NCBI RefSeq assembly: GCF_041807705.1
Contig: NZ_JBGTYY010000007.1
Span: 23,996-87,995, forward strand
Reading direction: 5' to 3'
Origin: Mannheimia sp041807705
Lineage (GTDB): Bacteria > Pseudomonadota > Gammaproteobacteria > Enterobacterales > Pasteurellaceae
Length of the DNA stretch: 64,000 nt
Shown here one piece after another: positions 54,575 through 63,861 of the stretch. Position 1 is the stretch's first letter, and every line of letters begins with the position of its first letter. Made by a program: the position numbers and the translations under genes. Under the pieces are notes generated by a model that saw nothing but the letters and a program-made list of their open reading frames with translations, was not told where the DNA came from and searched no databases.

Positions 54575-56593
54575 TTAAATTTCCAACAAATACGCCTTTA
54601 ACTGCCCAATTTTATCCCTTACCGCAGCCGCTTTTTCAAATTCCAGATCTTTCGCAAAATCACGCATTTGTTGTTCAAGTAGTTTAAGCTCTTTTTCCAA
54701 CTCTTTGCGGGATTTCGGTTTGTAGTCGCTTGCAGAATTTTCGGCTTTTTTAACCGCTTGTTTGCCGCGTTTTGGTTTGTCGGATTGTCCGATGTCGAGC
54801 AATTCGCCCACTTTTTTGTTCAACGCTTGTGGCGTGATGCCGTGTTCTTCGTTGTATTTCATCTGCTTTTCACGGCGGCGTTCGGTCTCAGTAATTGCTT
54901 TTTGCATTGAGTTGGTAATGCGGTCGCCGTATAAAATCGCTTTGCCGTTGAGGTTTCGGGCGGCACGTCCGATGGTCTGAATTAACGAGCGTTCGGAACG
55001 GAGGAAGCCCTCTTTGTCCGCATCTAAAATCGCCACCAGCGACACTTCCGGCATATCCAAGCCCTCACGCAATAAGTTGATCCCCACCAGCACGTCAAAC
55101 ATTCCCATTCGTAAATCGTGGATAATTTCCACCCGCTCTACTGTGTCAATATCGCTATGCAGATAGCGAACTCGTACGCCGTGTTCGTCCAAATAATCGG
55201 TGAGATCTTCCGCCATTTTTTTGGTGAGTGTTGTCACCAGCACTCGTTCGTCCACCGCCACTCGCTTGTGAATTTCAGACAGCAAATCGTCCACCTGCGT
55301 GGCAACGGGGCGAACTTCGATAATCGGGTCGAGCAAGCCGGTTGGGCGAACCACTTGATCCACCACATCGGGATTTTTCTCCAATTCGTACGCACCTGGT
55401 GTGGCAGAGACATAAATCGTCTGTGGCGAAAGGCGTTCAAACTCCTCGAATTTGAGCGGGCGGTTATCGAGAGCAGACGGCAGGCGGAAGCCATATTGCA
55501 CCAGCGTCTCTTTTCTCGCTCGGTCGCCCCGATACATTCCGCCGATTTGTGGCACAGTAACGTGGCTTTCATCAATAACCAAAATACCGTCTGCCGGCAT
55601 ATAATCAAACAGAGTTGGCGGAGCTTCTCCCTCTTTTCTGCCCGACAGATAGCGTGAATAGTTTTCAATGCCCGAACAGTAGCCCAGCTCGTTCATCATC
55701 TCAATATCAAATTGGGTGCGTTGAGCAATTCTCTGCTCTTCCAGCAATTTGTTTTCGTGAATAAAGTAGGTACGGCGTTCGGCAAGTTCTGCTTTGATCT
55801 GCTCAATCGCCTCTAAAATTCGCTCTCGTGGCGTGACATAGTGAGTTTTAGGATAAATCGTGTAGCGAGGCACTTTGCCTAAGCTATGCCCTGTAAGTGG
55901 GTCGAACAGCGAGAGATTTTCGATTTCATCGTCAAACAGCTCAACACGCAGTGCCACTTCATCGCTTTCGGCAGGATAAATGTCGATCACATCGCCCCGC
56001 ACACGGAAGGTCGAGCGTTGGAACGCCTGATCGTTACGGGTATATTGCAATTCGGCAAGGCGAGTCAGAATTTCCCGCTGCCCGATCATCGCACCTATTT
56101 GTAAATGTAACATCATCTGCATATAGGCATCAACATCACCCAAGCCGTAAATGGCGGAAACGGAAGCGACCACAATGGTATCTCGGCGTTCGAGGAAAGA
56201 TTTAGTTGCCGACAGTCGCATCTGTTCGATCTGCTCATTGATGGACGCATCTTTCTCAATAAAGGTATCACTTGCTGGCACATAGGCTTCGGGTTGGTAG
56301 TAGTCATAGTAGGAAACGAAATACTCTACCGCATTTTCAGGGAAAAAGGCTTTCATCTCCGCATAAAGCTGAGCGGCTAGGGTTTTATTCGGGGCAAGCA
56401 CCATCGCAGGGCGATTGAGCTCGGCAATCACATTGGCAATCGTAAAAGTTTTGCCCGACCCCGTTACGCCGAGTAAGGTTTGGTGGGCAAGCCCGTCATT
56501 TAAGCCTTCGGTGAGTTTGGCGATTGCGGTGGGCTGATCGCCTGAGGGTTTGAATGGAGAATGGAGAATAAAGGGTTTGTGCTGTTTGCTCAT
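54575..56593 (-). CDS. uvrB: Excinuclease ABC subunit B
   Basis: 672 residues from MSKQHKPFIL. Walker A GVTGSGKTFTIANV, the beta-hairpin region YYDYYQPEAYVPASDTF, VIDESHVTVPQIGGMY, and a helicase end with RAARNLNGKAILYGDR. The C-terminal UVR domain is KDLEFEKAAAVRDKIGQLK. It verifies damage in nucleotide excision repair. I chose the ATG at 56593 because the preceding 15 codons are not part of the family; AGGA lies 10-13 bases upstream. Confidence 0.97.
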   Translation of the reverse strand: MSKQHKPFILHSPFKPSGDQPTAIAKLTEGLNDGLAHQTLLGVTGSGKTFTIANVIAELNRPAMVLAPNKTLAAQLYAEMKAFFPENAVEYFVSYYDYYQPEAYVPASDTFIEKDASINEQIEQMRLSATKSFLERRDTIVVASVSAIYGLGDVDAYMQMMLHLQIGAMIGQREILTRLAELQYTRNDQAFQRSTFRVRGDVIDIYPAESDEVALRVELFDDEIENLSLFDPLTGHSLGKVPRYTIYPKTHYVTPRERILEAIEQIKAELAERRTYFIHENKLLEEQRIAQRTQFDIEMMNELGYCSGIENYSRYLSGRKEGEAPPTLFDYMPADGILVIDESHVTVPQIGGMYRGDRARKETLVQYGFRLPSALDNRPLKFEEFERLSPQTIYVSATPGAYELEKNPDVVDQVVRPTGLLDPIIEVRPVATQVDDLLSEIHKRVAVDERVLVTTLTKKMAEDLTDYLDEHGVRVRYLHSDIDTVERVEIIHDLRMGMFDVLVGINLLREGLDMPEVSLVAILDADKEGFLRSERSLIQTIGRAARNLNGKAILYGDRITNSMQKAITETERRREKQMKYNEEHGITPQALNKKVGELLDIGQSDKPKRGKQAVKKAENSASDYKPKSRKELEKELKLLEQQMRDFAKDLEFEKAAAVRDKIGQLKAYLLEI

Positions 56594-56719
56594 AAAATAG
56601 AAATCCTGAAAACTTTTAAAGCATTTTAGCACAAGCAAGCGGTCTTTTTTCGTGAAAAATTTACAAATTAAAATGTGATTTAGATCACAAAATCCTTACT
56701 TTATTTTTGAGAATAGTTC

Positions 56720-56738
56720 GTAATAGTATTATCATTCT
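56720..56738 (+). promoter_or_regulatory. Fur-box-like sequence before the siderophore ABC remnant
   Basis: GTAATAGTATTATCATTCT is Fur-like: its core TATTATCATTCTG matches 9 of 13 positions of the consensus right half. It is 30 bases before the remnant's ATG. Confidence 0.4.
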
Positions 56739-56767
56739 GTGCAAATATTTAATTTATGGAGACTATT

Positions 56768-56839
56768 ATGCGTTTAACTAAACTTGCTTTTGCCTTTTCT
56801 AGCTTTTTTATCGCCGCTCACGTTTCTGCATTAGATTAA
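56768..56839 (+). pseudogene. Signal-peptide remnant of a siderophore-binding protein gene
   Basis: MRLTKLAFAFSSFFIAAHVS then ALD and a stop. This is a complete secretion signal with nothing after it. GGAG lies 8-11 bases upstream. It runs straight into permease sequence, so a deletion seems to have removed the body of the periplasmic binding protein and joined its first codons to the next gene. Confidence 0.6.
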
Positions 56840-57750
56840 ATCTTCTTATTTTATTACTCATTCCAATTAGCACAAGTGTGGGTGTTGCTGATTTTAGTTG
56901 GCGTGAGGTATTTAGCTCTGCCGAGCAAAGCCAGCTCTTTTTTGTTAGCCGTTTCCTTGCCGTTGCTGGAATGGTGCTGCAAATCGTCTTAAAAAATCGC
57001 TTTATTGAGCTAAGTATGATTGGGGCAAGCCAAAGTGCAGCTATTGGCATTCTTATTGCGAGCTTAATGTTCCCAGCCTCTATGTTAATGCTAAAAATGT
57101 CTATTGCCACCGTTAGCACCTTAATTGGCATTAGCATTTTATACTACTTATTCGCAACTTACCTCCTTACCAACAATTAATGTTACCTTTAGTCGGCATT
57201 GTGTTTGGTGGCGTAATTGAAGCAATTTCAACTTATATCACTTATGAAAATGATAGCTTGCAAGTGCTGGCAGTTTGGTTCTCGGGCGATTTTTCTGGCA
57301 TTTTAGCAGGGCACTATGAATTACTCTGGCTGACTGCAATTTTAGCGGTGGTTGTATATGTAATGGCAGATAAGCTAACCATTGTGGGACTAGGCGAGAA
57401 CATTAGTACCAATTTAGGCATAAATTACAAACAAATAACGTGGCTAGCGTTGATTGTGGTTGCGATGATTACCTCCATCGTTGTAGTAACGGTTGGGCAA
57501 ATCCCTTTTATTGGTTTGGTTGTACCGAATATTATTTCTCGGATTGCGGGCGATAGATTGCGTCAAAATCTGCCTACTGTGGTGGTATTAGGTGCGAATT
57601 TAGTCCTTATTTGTGATATTTTAGGGCGTTCAGTTAATGCCCCTTATGAAGTGCCGATATCCACTATTTTTGGTATTGTGGGAACAGTTATTTTCCTCTA
57701 TTTATTAATAAGAGAAAAACGCATTTATATAATTAAAACAGCTCCCAAAT
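56836..57750 (+). pseudogene. FecCD-type siderophore ABC permease, broken
   Basis: From about 56836 the text reads LNLLILLLIPISTSVGVADF (first helix). SQLFFVSRF then joins LAVAGMVLQI directly, lacking the expected ~13 residues of RxPR(T)LAVxxxGASL. A frameshift near 57150 follows (one frame ends LLTNN*; the other goes on LIRNLPPYQQLMLPLVGIVF). The rest (57180-57750) is intact: WFSGDFSG, VGQIPFIGLVVPNIISRIAG, RSVNAPYEVPISTIFGIVGT. The end runs into the convergent rnm gene. Permeases of this type move ferric siderophores across the inner membrane. Confidence 0.8.
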
Positions 57751-58551
57751 CGGCTTGCACTCTTTCGGCAGTTCTAAACTTCTTCCGAGTTCAATCCAGC
57801 CTGTTGGATAGTGGAAATCAGAGCCAACCGAGCCATATAAATCAAATTCTTTCGCCCAGCGAGTGAGTAATTGGCGTTGGTCTGGCGTTTGTCCGCAGCC
57901 TGCCACTTCAATTCCATCTCCGCCTGCTAGTTTGAAATCGACAATCAAACGGCGAATCCAGCGAGAAGTCATTTTATAACGCAATGGGTGGGCAATATTA
58001 ATGACCCCTCCAGCCTTGTGTGTAACCTGAACGGCTTCTTCTAAACTGCTCCATTTTGGCTTAACATAAGCGGGCTTCCCCATTCCTAAATAGCGTTTGA
58101 AAGCGTGTTCTATGTTGCGAACGTGTCCGTTTTCATATAAAAAACGACCATAATGAGCTCGGGTTATTTCACCTGTGGCAAGAGATTTTGCCCCTTCATA
58201 AGCATTAGGAATACCTGCTTTTGCTAATTTTTCACCAATTTCGACCGCTCGTTCTTCACGCAATTTAGCTTGGTTATCTAAAAACTGAATTAATTCTTCA
58301 TTATTTTCATCAATATTTAGGGCTGCAAGATGAATGCTTTTGTCTTGCCATAATACGGAAATTTCCACCCCAGAAATAAATTTGATTGGCTGAGTTTGGG
58401 CAAAGGTTTTCGCTTCACGAATGCCTGAAATGGTGTCGTGATCGGTTAAAGCAAGCATTTCAACGCCCTGCTCAACCGCTCTTTGGACTAATTCGGTGGG
58501 CGAAAGTACGCCATCGGAAGCCGTACTATGCGAATGTAAATCGTATTTCAT
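57733..58551 (-). CDS. rnm: 5'-3' exoribonuclease RNase AM (PHP domain, YciV/TrpH)
   Basis: 272 residues. The PHP metal motifs are all present: DLHSHSTASDG, LTDHDTISG, SGVEIS, VINIAHPLRY and SDFHYPTG. Rnm trims the 5' ends of 5S and other rRNAs and hydrolyses 3',5'-bisphosphonucleotides. It starts 3 bases after the upstream glycosylase gene, so it belongs to sbcB-glycosylase-rnm. Confidence 0.93.
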   Translation of the reverse strand: MKYDLHSHSTASDGVLSPTELVQRAVEQGVEMLALTDHDTISGIREAKTFAQTQPIKFISGVEISVLWQDKSIHLAALNIDENNEELIQFLDNQAKLREERAVEIGEKLAKAGIPNAYEGAKSLATGEITRAHYGRFLYENGHVRNIEHAFKRYLGMGKPAYVKPKWSSLEEAVQVTHKAGGVINIAHPLRYKMTSRWIRRLIVDFKLAGGDGIEVAGCGQTPDQRQLLTRWAKEFDLYGSVGSDFHYPTGWIELGRSLELPKECKPIWELF

Positions 58552-58553
58552 TA

Positions 58554-59153
58554 TTAATCCTTAATTAGCCCTGTTTGAATGAAAAATTGGCGATAGGCTT
58601 CAGTCTTTTTCTCCAAACTTAATGGATAAGCTCTTGAGGTAGAAGGCAACCGATATAAATAAAGCTCTCTTGATTTGGCATAAGGATACACCACCCACTC
58701 ATTAGTTTTCGGGGCTTTTATTTTCTCTGGCAGAAGGTCTAATAACACATCTGTTGCCAAACCGCCTGTTGTGAATAGCCATTTCATTTTGGGTAGCTGA
58801 GTTAATAACTCGTCCATATCCACAGGCTCAACAATTTTGAGATCTTTATCTGCCGCATTACCTTTTAAACGAATTGCCGTTTTAGCCGATGAACAAAGTG
58901 CAATGCACTTTTCTCGCAAAAAGGCTTCAATGCGAACAGGGTCAAACCGTTTTTCATCATTTACTCGGAAGTAATTCACATCATCAAAAAACACCTTGCC
59001 CATTATCCTCCACATATCATTCTGAAAGTTTGGATAATGAAATTCCATACAGCGTTTTTCGGACGTTGGTGGAAATGTCCCCATCATCACAACGGTGGCG
59101 TGTTCAGGCAGAATCGGCTCAAAAGGGTGATGTTCTAATTCAAGCGTTTCCAT
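58554..59153 (-). CDS. Uracil-DNA glycosylase-like protein
   Basis: 199 residues. The UDG-superfamily fold is suggested by VVMMGTFPPTSEKR (motif 1, GxxPP-type) and the late RLPSTSRAYPLSLEKK (motif near the DNA-intercalation loop). The middle has WLFTTGGLATDVLLDLL. The exact specificity (U:G, or other bases) cannot be told. It sits between sbcB and rnm with 1-2 base gaps, so it is a probable repair/nuclease operon. Confidence 0.75.
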   Translation of the reverse strand: METLELEHHPFEPILPEHATVVMMGTFPPTSEKRCMEFHYPNFQNDMWRIMGKVFFDDVNYFRVNDEKRFDPVRIEAFLREKCIALCSSAKTAIRLKGNAADKDLKIVEPVDMDELLTQLPKMKWLFTTGGLATDVLLDLLPEKIKAPKTNEWVVYPYAKSRELYLYRLPSTSRAYPLSLEKKTEAYRQFFIQTGLIKD

Positions 59154-59154
59154 T

Positions 59155-60699
59155 CTATTTAATTAATTCCTTTAATAGCTTTAATTTTTCAGCTTTATCT
59201 AATGATTGCTCTGCCACTTTATTTAAATCATTCACTAATTTTTCATCATCACTTTTTGGCGTATAAACAACCGTCTGTTTTTGTGAGACTTGCTCTGCGT
59301 AAGCGGTCAAATTTTCCAATAATTTTACCATTTCTGGATTGTCGTGATGTTGTTGGAACAATTCATCAATGGATTTGGCAAACTGCTCTGCTTTTGCATC
59401 AATTTGTTGGTGGCAATACTTCTGCCATTTAATCTGCTCTGCCCTTGTTAGCGTGTTTAGATAATGCCTTGCTCGGTAGTGGAATAAAAGTGGCTCTACA
59501 CGAGGATCTTCAAATTTCAAGCCGTGCTTAGCTAAACTTTCAGGCGGTAAGGTGCGTAAAATCGCCATATTATTTTTATCCGCAGGCGAGAAAAAGCCCT
59601 CATAGAGCATAGTTTCTACATTAGCTGAAGGCTCAAATGTGCGTTCATCAGTAAAGATTTCCAACACTTTTTCTCGCACAAGCGATTTCTGAGCTTTTAG
59701 CGCTTTCAAATTTTCTAAGCATAATGCTCGATCAATACCTAGTCGCTCTGCATTTTCAGGTAGCAAGGTTTTTGCAGGGGCTAAAATCGGGCATTTATTG
59801 ATATGCACTAATTTCAACGGCACTGGGAGTTCATTTTCTGCTAATTCTTCACGTTTGGTATATAAGCGTTGGCGTAGAGTTTCTGCATTTTCATTCAGTA
59901 AACCCTGCATATCACCCGATAAATCACACACAATCACTGCATTTCGATTAGTTGGGTGCCAAGCTAAAGGCACAACCCAAGCAGTATTACCACGATAATT
60001 TCCCAACATACCCGAAACGTGTACAAGTGGTGTCATCTCGCCTGTATCAATTAGCTTTTCAACTTCTTTTTTAGTGCGTAAATTAAAGAAAAATTGAAAC
60101 AGTTTTGGCTGTTTTTCTTTAATCAACTTTGCCATTGCAATGGTCGCATAAACGTCTGACATCGCATCGTGAGCATTTTCGTGAGCAATGCCGTTCGCTT
60201 TGGTTAGATTCTCCAATTTAAAGCTCGGCATACCATTTTCATCTTTAGTCCACTCAATGCCCTCTGGGCGTAACGCATAACAAGCTCGCACTAAGTCCAA
60301 TAAATCCCAACGAGAATTGCCATTTTTCCAGCTATATTCATAGGGATCGTAAAAATTGCGGAAAAAGGTATAGCGAGTCATTTCATCATCATAACGAATG
60401 TTGTTATAGCCAATAGTACAAGTATTGGCTTGGCTAAATTCAGCGTGAATACGAGCGGCAAATTCAGGCTCAGGCAGACCTTCAGCGTTACATTGTTGCG
60501 GTGTAATACCTGTAACCATTACCGCTTCAGGGCTAGGTAAATAGTCTGGCGTTTGTTTGCAATAAAACATCACAGGTTCGCCGATGATATTAAAATCCTC
60601 ATCGGTGCGAATCCCTGCAAACTGGGCAGGTCTATCGTGAGATGGGCTTACGCCAAAACTTTCATAATCGTAAAAGAAAAAAGAAAATGATTTGCTCAT
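59155..60699 (-). CDS. sbcB: Exodeoxyribonuclease I
   Basis: 514 residues, about 40 longer than E. coli ExoI (475); the excess is a charged C-terminal tail (~470-514, rich in K, E and L). DEDD exonuclease motifs: FYDYESFG (DxE), YNNIRYDDEMTRYTFFRNF and AHDAMSDVYATIAM. The SH3-like and helical domains follow. It degrades single-stranded DNA 3' to 5' in recombination and repair. First gene of the three-gene group. Confidence 0.95.
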   Translation of the reverse strand: MSKSFSFFFYDYESFGVSPSHDRPAQFAGIRTDEDFNIIGEPVMFYCKQTPDYLPSPEAVMVTGITPQQCNAEGLPEPEFAARIHAEFSQANTCTIGYNNIRYDDEMTRYTFFRNFYDPYEYSWKNGNSRWDLLDLVRACYALRPEGIEWTKDENGMPSFKLENLTKANGIAHENAHDAMSDVYATIAMAKLIKEKQPKLFQFFFNLRTKKEVEKLIDTGEMTPLVHVSGMLGNYRGNTAWVVPLAWHPTNRNAVIVCDLSGDMQGLLNENAETLRQRLYTKREELAENELPVPLKLVHINKCPILAPAKTLLPENAERLGIDRALCLENLKALKAQKSLVREKVLEIFTDERTFEPSANVETMLYEGFFSPADKNNMAILRTLPPESLAKHGLKFEDPRVEPLLFHYRARHYLNTLTRAEQIKWQKYCHQQIDAKAEQFAKSIDELFQQHHDNPEMVKLLENLTAYAEQVSQKQTVVYTPKSDDEKLVNDLNKVAEQSLDKAEKLKLLKELIK

Positions 60700-60869
60700 T
60701 GGAATAATTGATTAGCCAAAATTAGGGAAATTGTACCACAGATAAGATAAAAGCGAGGAAGAAATGCAAGCGGTTGTTTTCACTCGCTACGCTCTATCCT
60801 TCAGATCCGTTGGCAAAGCCAACATTCAAATGCAAGCGTTTGTCATCAAAAATTTGTAAATCTTTTAGC

Positions 60870-60946
60870 AAAAAAAAAGCCCCTAATCAAAACAGCGAAA
60901 AGGGGCGGAGGTCTTACCTAAGGAAATTAATGAAAAAAACTTGCAT
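60870..60946 (-). ncRNA. Leader/attenuator-like unit on the minus strand (or small RNA end)
   Basis: On the minus strand a 10-codon frame MQVFFINFLR (60946-60914) is followed 8 bases later by a terminator: GCCCCT (906-901), loop, AGGGGC (884-879), then nine T. The layout recalls amino-acid attenuators with Phe codons, but the next gene is sbcB, 170 bases on. On the plus strand a 16-codon frame starts at 60930 with TAAGGA before it. The rest of 60700-61168 shows no gene. Confidence 0.35.
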
Positions 60947-61168
60947 AAATCTGTTACATATACTCAGACTAACTAACTGAACGAAAGTTCATTAAAAATT
61001 AAAAAATTTTTAAAACTAAGCAAATTCAGATTTAACTACTTGCAATGCTTATATAGACTCACAAATTTGCAAATAATTCCGTAAAATTATTATATTTCCC
61101 CCTATTTTCTTGTAGAATACGGAACGTTTCTTATATTAAAACTCACAATAAAGAATTTGAGGTATTCA

Positions 61169-62572
61169 ATGTCTAAATTTCCAACAGTTTCGGAAATCCT
61201 ATCTGGCAAAGTTACAGTAGGTGAAGAAGTTGCAGTGCGTGGCTGGGTGCGTACCCGTCGAGATTCAAAAGCAGGTTTATCATTCTTAGCTGTATATGAC
61301 GGCTCGTGCTTTGACCCAATTCAAGCAATCATCAACAACGATTTTCCTAATTATAATGATGAAGTATTACGTTTAACTGCAGGTTGCTCTGTTATTGTTA
61401 CAGGTAAAGTAGTGGAATCACCCGCTGAAGGTCAAGCAGTTGAATTACAAGCAAGCAATGTAGAAGTTGTTGGCTGGGTGGAAGATCCTGATACTTACCC
61501 GATGGCAGCAAAACGCCACTCTATTGAATATCTGCGTGAAGTCGCACACTTACGCCCTCGCACAAACTTAATCGGTGCAGTGGCTCGTGTTCGCCATTGC
61601 TTAGCACAAGCAATTCATCGTTTCTTCCACGAACAAGGCTTCTATTGGGTTGCAACACCAGTGATTACCGCTTCAGATACTGAAGGTGCAGGCGAAATGT
61701 TCCGTGTTTCTACACTTGATTTAGAAAATCTACCACGTGGTGAGAATGACAAAGTCGATTTCAACCAAGATTTCTTTGGTAAAGAGTCATTTTTAACCGT
61801 ATCAGGTCAATTAAATGCAGAAACTTACGCTTGTGCATTAAGTAAAGTGTATACATTCGGCCCGACTTTCCGTGCGGAAAATTCAAACACCACTCGCCAC
61901 TTAGCCGAGTTCTGGATGATGGAGCCTGAAGTTGCATTTGCAGACTTAAACGATAACGCAAAATTAGCCGAAGATATGCTGAAATATGTTTTCCGTGCCG
62001 TACTTGCTGAACGTAAAGACGATATGGAATTCTTCGTTAAACACGTTGATAAAGATGCGATAAGTCGTTTAGAGAACTTTATTAATGCCCCATTTGCTCA
62101 AGTAGATTATACTGATGCGATTGAGATTTTATTAAAATCAGGCAAAACATTTGAATTCCCTGTGGAATGGGGTATTGACCTATCATCTGAACACGAGCGT
62201 TATTTAGCAGAAGAACACTTTAAATCGCCTGTGGTAGTGAAAAACTATCCGAAAGATATTAAAGCCTTCTATATGCGTTTAAACGAAGACGGCAAAACAG
62301 TAGCAGCAATGGACGTTTTAGCTCCGGGCATCGGCGAGATTATCGGTGGTTCACAACGTGAAGAGCGTTTAGATGTGTTAGATAAACGTATGGTTGAAAT
62401 GGGATTAAACCCAGAAGATTACTGGTGGTATCGTGATTTACGCAAATACGGTACAGTGCCTCACTCAGGCTTCGGCTTAGGCTTTGAGCGTTTGATCGTG
62501 TATGTAACAGGCTTACAGAATATTCGTGATGTAATCCCGTTCCCTCGCGCTCCTCGCAACGCAAACTTCTAA
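61169..62572 (+). CDS. asnS: Asparaginyl-tRNA synthetase
   Basis: 467 residues from MSKFPTVSEIL. The N-terminal OB-fold anticodon domain has VAVRGWVRTRRDSKAG. Class II motifs: ATPVITASDTEGAGEMFRVS, FRAENSNTTRHLAEFWMMEPE (motif 2) and GFGLGFERLIVYVTGLQNIR (motif 3). The ATG at 61169 is preceded by TTGAGG; an upstream TTG at 61157 is not needed. A good terminator follows. Confidence 0.97.
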   Translation: MSKFPTVSEILSGKVTVGEEVAVRGWVRTRRDSKAGLSFLAVYDGSCFDPIQAIINNDFPNYNDEVLRLTAGCSVIVTGKVVESPAEGQAVELQASNVEVVGWVEDPDTYPMAAKRHSIEYLREVAHLRPRTNLIGAVARVRHCLAQAIHRFFHEQGFYWVATPVITASDTEGAGEMFRVSTLDLENLPRGENDKVDFNQDFFGKESFLTVSGQLNAETYACALSKVYTFGPTFRAENSNTTRHLAEFWMMEPEVAFADLNDNAKLAEDMLKYVFRAVLAERKDDMEFFVKHVDKDAISRLENFINAPFAQVDYTDAIEILLKSGKTFEFPVEWGIDLSSEHERYLAEEHFKSPVVVKNYPKDIKAFYMRLNEDGKTVAAMDVLAPGIGEIIGGSQREERLDVLDKRMVEMGLNPEDYWWYRDLRKYGTVPHSGFGLGFERLIVYVTGLQNIRDVIPFPRAPRNANF

Positions 62573-62610
62573 TTTGCAAGAAATGGCATAGTGGAAAAAA
62601 TTGAGTCTGT

Positions 62611-62645
62611 AAAGTAGGTTAAAGCTAAGGTTTTACCTACTTTTT
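62611..62645 (+). terminator. Terminator of asnS
   Basis: AAAGTAGGT pairs with ACCTACTTT, followed by TT, 39 bases past the stop. Confidence 0.8.
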
Positions 62646-62776
62646 ATAAAAATGCCTAAAAAATTGCATTTTCTGTCCCTCTTTTAACCTCTGTTCTGAG
62701 AGAACGATTAAAAGGCATCTTGAGAAAGTAATAACAGCAGAGTAAAAAACACTTCCTCAAGTGGTAAATATTATGA

Positions 62777-63082
62777 TGGATACTACTCACTTTAAACAAT
62801 ACTTTACTGTTTTCTTATCATGATGAATTATTTATCTTCTTCAAAAGCGTATTTTCGCTTTATTCCCATAGAGAAAAATCAATATTATCTTGTGTCAATC
62901 TCAGAGCTAATTGGAAAAAGGGCAATGATGATAATCTCTTCTGCAATTACCAACAATTTATGCCAGAATCAGAAGCAGCTGCCGCATTACGGGAACAATT
63001 TGAGTATACAGAAATTGAAGAGAATGAGTATGATGATGAAGAAGCTGAATATGAAATTGAGTCTTACGATGATGATTTTTAA
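62777..63082 (+). pseudogene. Open frame remnant with an acidic tail
   Basis: An open stretch of 101 codons without a usable start codon. Its end is strongly acidic and reads like a real protein tail (FMPESEAAAALREQF...EENEYDDEEAEYE...SYDDDF). The first half is not protein-like. It may be the remnant of a gene whose start was lost, or chance. The rest of 62646-63178 shows nothing I can identify. Confidence 0.25.
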
Positions 63083-63178
63083 ATCTCACCAAATCACAAC
63101 ACTTTCTCCCTACTCTTGAAACTCTATTGCTTTAAGCGTAAATTATTCCAACAATAGTTCTCGGAGAATATAATTCCT

Positions 63179-63319
63179 ATGTCAGAAGAATACAAAAATT
63201 TCTTAACAGAGCAAGTCAGACAGGGACTTGATGACATTGAAAACGGTCGTGTTGTTCCATTAGAAGAAAGCCGTCAGCTTTGCCAAAAAATTATATATGA
63301 GGTCTTGCAAGAACTATAG
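63179..63319 (+). CDS. Small antitoxin-like protein, partner absent
   Basis: 46 residues, acidic: MSEEYKNFLTEQVRQGLDDI, then ENGRVVPLEESRQLCQKI and a last helix. The segment GLDDIENGRVVPLEE resembles the C-terminal part of ParD/RelB-type antitoxins (compare the neighbour at 63597: AELESGKGIPLEQ). GGAG lies about 13 bases upstream. No toxin gene follows within 260 bases, so it is an orphan or remnant. Confidence 0.45.
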   Translation: MSEEYKNFLTEQVRQGLDDIENGRVVPLEESRQLCQKIIYEVLQEL

Positions 63320-63538
63320 GGAACAGCAGATAGAGAAACATAAACACAAGTGCAAATTTTGACAATCATTCATTGACGTCAAGGATACCTAACGGAATAT
63401 GATACGCTCAGTATTTAAAGCGTAAGCACCTCCTAGATTGAGAGGTAACATCACAACTGGGTTCCCAAGAGAAAAACGGATTCGGTTTTTTGCTTAGATT
63501 ATCGGGCAGAAATTTGGGTTTCCCTGTAAAACGGACTA

Positions 63539-63567
63539 TTGACACTTCCCAAATTCCAGCGTAAATT
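63539..63567 (+). promoter_or_regulatory. Promoter of the antitoxin/toxin pair
   Basis: TTGACA - 17 bases - TAAATT, 30 bases before the ATG at 63597. Upstream at 63373-63403 there is a second, weaker promoter-like pair, and at 63472-63490 a small hairpin with a short T-run. Confidence 0.55.
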
Positions 63568-63596
63568 TAGTACAAGTAAAAAATTTGGAGACTACA

Positions 63597-63776
63597 ATGT
63601 TATTCAAAGAAAAAGGCTACGATGAGTTCCTTGCTCGAAAAATTGCAAAAGGCAGAGCTGAATTAGAATCTGGAAAAGGTATTCCTCTTGAACAAGCCAA
63701 ATTGTTAGTTCAATCAACTATTGAAGAAACTGCTCAAGAGTTAGCAGATTTCGAGCGTACAGTAGCATATGCCTAA
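63597..63776 (+). CDS. ParD/RelB-like antitoxin
   Basis: 59 residues: MLFKEKGYDEFLARKIAKGR, then AELESGKGIPLEQAKLLVQS and a helix ETAQELADFE. Start ATG at 63597, 8 bases after GGAG; an in-frame TTG at 63585 is unlikely. Its end overlaps the start of a toxin-like frame by 8 bases (ATG at 63769), the classic translational coupling of type II toxin-antitoxin pairs. Confidence 0.6.
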   Translation: MLFKEKGYDEFLARKIAKGRAELESGKGIPLEQAKLLVQSTIEETAQELADFERTVAYA

Positions 63777-63861
63777 ACCAGTAATTTTATCGCCCGAGGC
63801 AATTAATGATATAAGAACTTGTGTACGTCAAGTAATGTGTAGAAGATCAAACCTAATCTGA
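63769..63861 (+). pseudogene. ParE/RelE-like toxin, cut short by an insertion sequence
   Basis: The frame starts MPKPVILSPEAINDIRTCVR, a typical N-terminus of ParE toxins (about 95-100 residues), but turns into unrelated sequence after about 20 codons and stops at 63861. The adjoining IS481-family end explains the truncation. Confidence 0.6.

Noticed and set aside
55118..55668. Open frames on both strands inside uvrB
   Set aside because: They overlap a complete, well-conserved uvrB and are products of codon composition.
60774..60980. 68-codon open frame between sbcB and asnS
   Set aside because: It spans a terminator and an uptake-like core, is rich in K/S and has no ribosome site.
61157..61168. 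Upstream TTG start for asnS
   Set aside because: The GAGG ribosome site lies between this TTG and the ATG at 61169, and the family starts at MSKFPTVSEI.
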